Positions 30,512-33,149 of a stretch of DNA of 33,149 bases are shown here, piece after piece. The translations under genes were made by a program, and so were the position numbers. Below the pieces are notes generated by a model. The model did not search any database. It was not told the origin of the DNA and worked only from the letters and a program-made list of their open reading frames with translations. The DNA comes from CAADGL01 sp964643885. Its GTDB lineage: Bacteria; Planctomycetota; Phycisphaerae; UBA1845; Fen-1342. Position 1 is the stretch's first letter. Each line of letters opens with the position of its first letter. The stretch covers positions 1 through 33,149 of the forward strand of contig CAZXUI010000050.1 in NCBI GenBank assembly GCA_964643885.1. Reading direction: 5' to 3'.

Positions 30512-32446
30512 TCAATCGGTGAATTCGAGCGCGATCGAGTTCGCGAAGTCCGTCGTCGACGCCGCCCGCACGCCGTCGAGCGTGACGACATAGATATCCT
30601 CGCCGATCAGTACCGCCCGCCGCCAGACGGTGTAGAAGCTCTCCAGCTCCTCGACCGCCTCGAGGCGGCCGATCTCCGTGAAGCCGGCCGCCGGGTCGAC
30701 CTCGAAGCACAGCACGCCGCTGAAGGCCGGCTCGAAGAAGAAGTCGTTCGAACCGTTCACGTTCAACGTCGCCGGAAGGGCCAGCAGGCTGCGGCTCTCC
30801 AGCATCGCGAACGCCTTGTGCGTGTAGCTCACGTCCGAGTAGCTGCCCATCCCGCCGACCTCCTCCTGCTCGATCAGCGTCGGGTTCGTCAGGTCCGCCA
30901 CGTCGAACAGGGAGAGCTGAAGCGCATCCGGCCGCACGAAGCCGCCCGAGCTGTCGATCGAGCGGCCGATGCCGATCAGCCGCTGGGTGCCGAGCGGGTG
31001 CAGGTAGTCGCTGTAGCCCGGGATCTTCAGCTCGCCCATCGCCCGCGGGGCGGTGGCGTCGCTCAGATCGAGCGCGAAGAGCGGGTCGACCTGCCGGAAA
31101 GTCACCAGGAAGCCGCGCTCGCCGAGGAACCGCGCCGAGTAAATCCGTTCGCCCGGAGCGAGTCCCTCGAGCGAGCCGACAGCACTCAGTTCACTCGCGC
31201 TCTCGCCCAGCACGTAGACCGCGTTCCACGGCAGGTTCGGGTCCGCCAGCGACTGCGACGTCACCGGTGAGTCCGCCCGCGCCGAAACCGCAACGCCGTC
31301 GGCCGAGATCGCCGCGTCGTCGCTCACGTGCGTCGCGACGCGCAGATACCCGTCGTGCTCGCCCAGCGAGAACTGGTTCAGCAGCCGCCCCGGCACGCCG
31401 CCGCTGGCCGTGTAGCGCGCCGCGCCGTTCTCGTCGAACGCCAGCTTGTGGATGCTCGTCGACGCGCGGAAGCCGTTCTCCTCGTCGTATCCGCTGTCCG
31501 TCAGGTAGATCGCCTCGCGCGACGCGTAGATCGTGCCCGCGTTCGCCATCACGCCCACCGACGCGATCACGTTTTCGATATCGGCGGCGTCCAGCGTCAG
31601 GACGGCCGTCATGAAGTACCCGTCCGGCGAGGTCGGCCGCAGCCAGCGATCCCACGGAACCAGGTCCTGCGGCTCGCTGCCCGCTGCTTGCCGCTTCGGC
31701 AGCACCTCGTCCAGCGACATCGAGGCCAGCGTGATCTGCGTCGTCGGCTCGGGCAGAGTCGGTGCGATCGTCAGAACCAGGATCAGCCGGTCGTCGATCA
31801 GCCGCGAGCTCGCCAGCGTGCCGTCGAACTCCACGCTGCGCACGACCGCCGGCGCGGCCGGGTCCGACACGTCCACTTCGGTCACGATCGTGGCGGTGCT
31901 CTGGTAGAACGGCGGCCAGATCAGGATTTCCGGTCCGCCGCCGCCGAAGGTGAGCTCGCGCGAGATCACCAGCAGCCGCGAACCGCTGAGGTACATCGAT
32001 TCGACCTCGTGCTCGACCGTCACGCGGCCGATCTCGCGCAGCTCGGTCCGCGGGACCGCCGCCACGACGCGGACCGTGTTTCCACGAGCCACGAACAGGT
32101 GCGTGCCGTCGGTCTTGACGACGTCACTCTCATCGACGCCCTCTTCCTGGATATTCGTTCCTGTGAAGTCGTCGCCGCTCTCGTCGCTGCCGGGGCCGGG
32201 CGTGCCGGCCGGCTCAACGGCGGGCCCCGCGTCGCCGAAGATCGCGAGGTCGGAGCGGCTGGTCCGCACCCGCGCCTGCTGGCGGAAGTAGGTGAGCAGA
32301 TCGTTCTCCGAATCGAACGCGACCAGCCGGGCCGTCTGCCCCCCGTCGCCGTTCGGATCTCCCGGCTCGAGCGGGCAACCCCCGGGCAGGAGCAGGAAAG
32401 CAGCCGCGCCGGCCGCCGCGAGAAAGCGTGACAGGCTGCGAAGCAT
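30512..32446 (-). CDS. Secreted beta-propeller domain protein, possible lipoprotein
   Basis: The 644-residue product starts at ATG 32446 with AGGAG at 9 nt and opens with a signal sequence (LAAAGAAAFLLLPGGC). The PGGC is a non-canonical lipobox, so lipid anchoring is possible but not certain. The segment NIQEEGVDESDVVKTDGTHL at about residue 95 is the hallmark of the bacterial 'beta-propeller domain' family PF09826. Repeated strand motifs follow (VESMYLSGSRLLVISRE, TEVDVSDPAAPAVVRSVEFD, LFALDLSDATAPRAMGEL). The protein is full length for this family and predicted to be extracytoplasmic; its ligand is unknown. It is transcribed divergently from the rRNA operon. Confidence 0.9.
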   Translation of the reverse strand: MLRSLSRFLAAAGAAAFLLLPGGCPLEPGDPNGDGGQTARLVAFDSENDLLTYFRQQARVRTSRSDLAIFGDAGPAVEPAGTPGPGSDESGDDFTGTNIQEEGVDESDVVKTDGTHLFVARGNTVRVVAAVPRTELREIGRVTVEHEVESMYLSGSRLLVISRELTFGGGGPEILIWPPFYQSTATIVTEVDVSDPAAPAVVRSVEFDGTLASSRLIDDRLILVLTIAPTLPEPTTQITLASMSLDEVLPKRQAAGSEPQDLVPWDRWLRPTSPDGYFMTAVLTLDAADIENVIASVGVMANAGTIYASREAIYLTDSGYDEENGFRASTSIHKLAFDENGAARYTASGGVPGRLLNQFSLGEHDGYLRVATHVSDDAAISADGVAVSARADSPVTSQSLADPNLPWNAVYVLGESASELSAVGSLEGLAPGERIYSARFLGERGFLVTFRQVDPLFALDLSDATAPRAMGELKIPGYSDYLHPLGTQRLIGIGRSIDSSGGFVRPDALQLSLFDVADLTNPTLIEQEEVGGMGSYSDVSYTHKAFAMLESRSLLALPATLNVNGSNDFFFEPAFSGVLCFEVDPAAGFTEIGRLEAVEELESFYTVWRRAVLIGEDIYVVTLDGVRAASTTDFANSIALEFTD

Positions 32447-32600
32447 GGTCGGGCACTCCTTTGTAAGCTCTTGTTCCAACCTTGGTTATGTGCTCCGGGC
32501 GGGCCGCAGAGCCGTGCGGCCGACCCGGGCGATCGATCGCGCCCGGATTCCTGGGCGACGAAGCGCGCTGACGGCGTCGTACGAGAAATAGTGTGGCGGC

Positions 32601-32631
32601 TTGCAAGTGTCGCGGCCAAGTGCTATATATT
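32601..32631 (+). promoter_or_regulatory. rRNA promoter P1 (predicted)
   Basis: TTGCAA (32601-32606) and TATATA/TATATT (32624-32631) with a 17-bp spacer. The same TTGCAA -35 recurs in P2, supporting a shared promoter design. Confidence 0.6.
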
Positions 32632-32652
32632 CTGTGGGCGTAGCCTCATCGG

Positions 32653-32704
32653 CCGATAAAACTTCCCGCGAGGGCGGTCATTATCGGACGGTCGGGTTTT
32701 ATCG
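32653..32704. promoter_or_regulatory. Overlapping inverted repeats between the two rRNA promoters
   Basis: CGATAAAAC (32654-32662) can pair with GTTTTATCG (32696-32704), 33 nt away. The overlapping CCGATAA (32653-32659) can instead pair with TTATCGG (32681-32687). The two pairings exclude each other. This may be an operator or a leader structure in transcripts from P1. Confidence 0.4.
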
Positions 32705-32809
32705 CGAGTCGCCTGCCGGGTCCGCCGGCGCATCGCTGCGGACTGCCGGGTGGCCTGGCGGTGGGCGGCTGGAATTTGAAATAATGCGACTGTCCGGCCG
32801 GTCGGGGCC

Positions 32810-32837
32810 TTGCAAATCTCGGCCGGCGGTGTATAGT
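32810..32837 (+). promoter_or_regulatory. rRNA promoter P2 (predicted)
   Basis: TTGCAA (32810-32815) and TATAGT (32832-32837, 5 of 6) with a 16-bp spacer, just upstream of the boxA-like leader element. Transcription would start near 32844, giving a 16S leader of about 250 nt. Confidence 0.7.
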
Positions 32838-32868
32838 TCGAGGTTCGCGTCGGACTGCGGCGCGAGGG

Positions 32869-32888
32869 GTTCTTTGACAAGTGAACAG
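32869..32888 (+). promoter_or_regulatory. boxA-like antitermination element in the rRNA leader
   Basis: GTTCTTTGACAAGTGAACAG resembles bacterial boxA (consensus TGCTCTTTAACA) at the position where it is normally found, between the rRNA promoter and 16S. NusB/S10-mediated antitermination is the known role. Confidence 0.65.
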
Positions 32889-33091
32889 TGGATCGAATAC
32901 CGCGAGGGTGTGCCGGCGCGGGGCCTGTCTGCCATATGGGGCCCCGGCGACCGGATCCAAGCGTGTCGCGTAGGCCGCATTGTCGGCCGTTGATGCGACG
33001 TGCTCGACACTCTCGCGCAGACGTGAGTGTTGAGCCTATCAGTCAGGTAAGCGACCGGGCGTCGGCATGCCGGCCCTGGTTGAACCGAAAC

Positions 33092-33149
33092 TCTTCGAAG
33101 AGTTTGATCCTGGCTCAGAACGAACGCTGGCGGCATGGCTAAGACATGC
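33092..33149 (+). rRNA. rrs: 16S ribosomal RNA, 5' end (cut by window edge)
   Basis: AGAGTTTGATCCTGGCTCAG (33099-33118) is the universal 16S start region, followed by AACGAACGCTGGCGGCATGG. The mature 5' end is placed about 7 nt before this by comparison with E. coli. AACTCTTCGAAGAGTT (33089-33104) is a local palindrome across the expected end. Only the first ~58 nt are present; they are bacterial and compatible with Planctomycetota but too short for a firm placement. Confidence 0.97.

Larger units (their letters stand above)
32447..33091. other. rRNA operon promoter and leader region
   Basis: This 645-bp stretch between the divergent beta-propeller gene and 16S rRNA has no gene. It contains two plus-strand promoters, an inverted-repeat pair, a boxA-like motif and the 16S leader. 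It is noticeably more AT-rich in patches than neighbouring coding DNA, as expected for strong promoters. Confidence 0.7.

Noticed and set aside
33054..33104. tRNA gene in the rRNA leader
   Set aside because: The palindromic CGGCATGCCG and AACTCTTCGAAGAGTT do not form a cloverleaf; they fit rRNA leader or processing structure.

Overview
This is a GC-rich bacterial chromosomal segment, probably from a member of the Planctomycetota. Phycisphaerae or a related lineage is my best guess, by inference only. The reasons are many large secreted multi-domain proteins, a DUF1570-type protease, a PEP-CTERM protein, a soluble Hanks-type kinase, Ca-binding 'DCNGNG' repeats, and intergenic palindromic repeats whose spurious translations are common in planctomycete genomes. 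A run of 100 Ns at 2037-2136 shows this is a draft scaffold, with the gap inside a tandem repeat.

Layout. At 1-255 lies the broken end of an IS3-family transposase, followed by about 740 bp of repeat-rich non-coding DNA. A zinc-ribbon protein (994-1635, +) faces a large secreted protein with a pseudopilin-like C-terminus (2398-4599, -) across a 49-bp tandem array. A Ser/Thr kinase follows (5101-6225, +). Next come a secreted metzincin protease (6785-9364, -), a small lipoprotein, and the housekeeping pair thiL-tsaE (11375-9934, -). At 11557-13765 (+) are a secreted DUF1570 putative protease and a CPBP intramembrane protease. These face a small lipoprotein and a C-type-lectin/InlB-repeat surface protein (14160-16421, -).

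After another repeat-rich gap come a DinB-like protein, a PEP-CTERM protein (+), a secreted alpha/beta hydrolase, the DNA glycosylase tag, a LolA-like periplasmic protein, and a minus-strand run of SRPBCC, WYL/TerB-like, cupin and dps genes. A DUF3891 protein (+) faces clpX (-) across a 31-bp palindromic array. Then follow a SHOCT-like protein, an STN-domain secreted protein with a clear terminator, a SirB1-type transglutaminase-like protein, a HEAT-repeat membrane protein (+) and a beta-propeller lipoprotein (-). The window ends with tandem rRNA promoters, a boxA-like leader and the first ~58 nt of 16S rRNA.

How the genes fit together. Most are single-gene units or short runs of secreted or envelope proteins, mixed with housekeeping genes. 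The most interesting link is a possible protein-sorting system. Two secreted proteins (6785-9364 and 14160-16421) end in a similar Cys-Gly / hydrophobic / Arg-rich tail unlike PEP-CTERM. The second lies next to a CPBP-family intramembrane protease, the enzyme class implicated in processing MYXO-CTERM-like tails. The second notable signal is a family of hairpin repeats that keeps its stem through compensatory changes and whose two arrays sit in convergent gene gaps.
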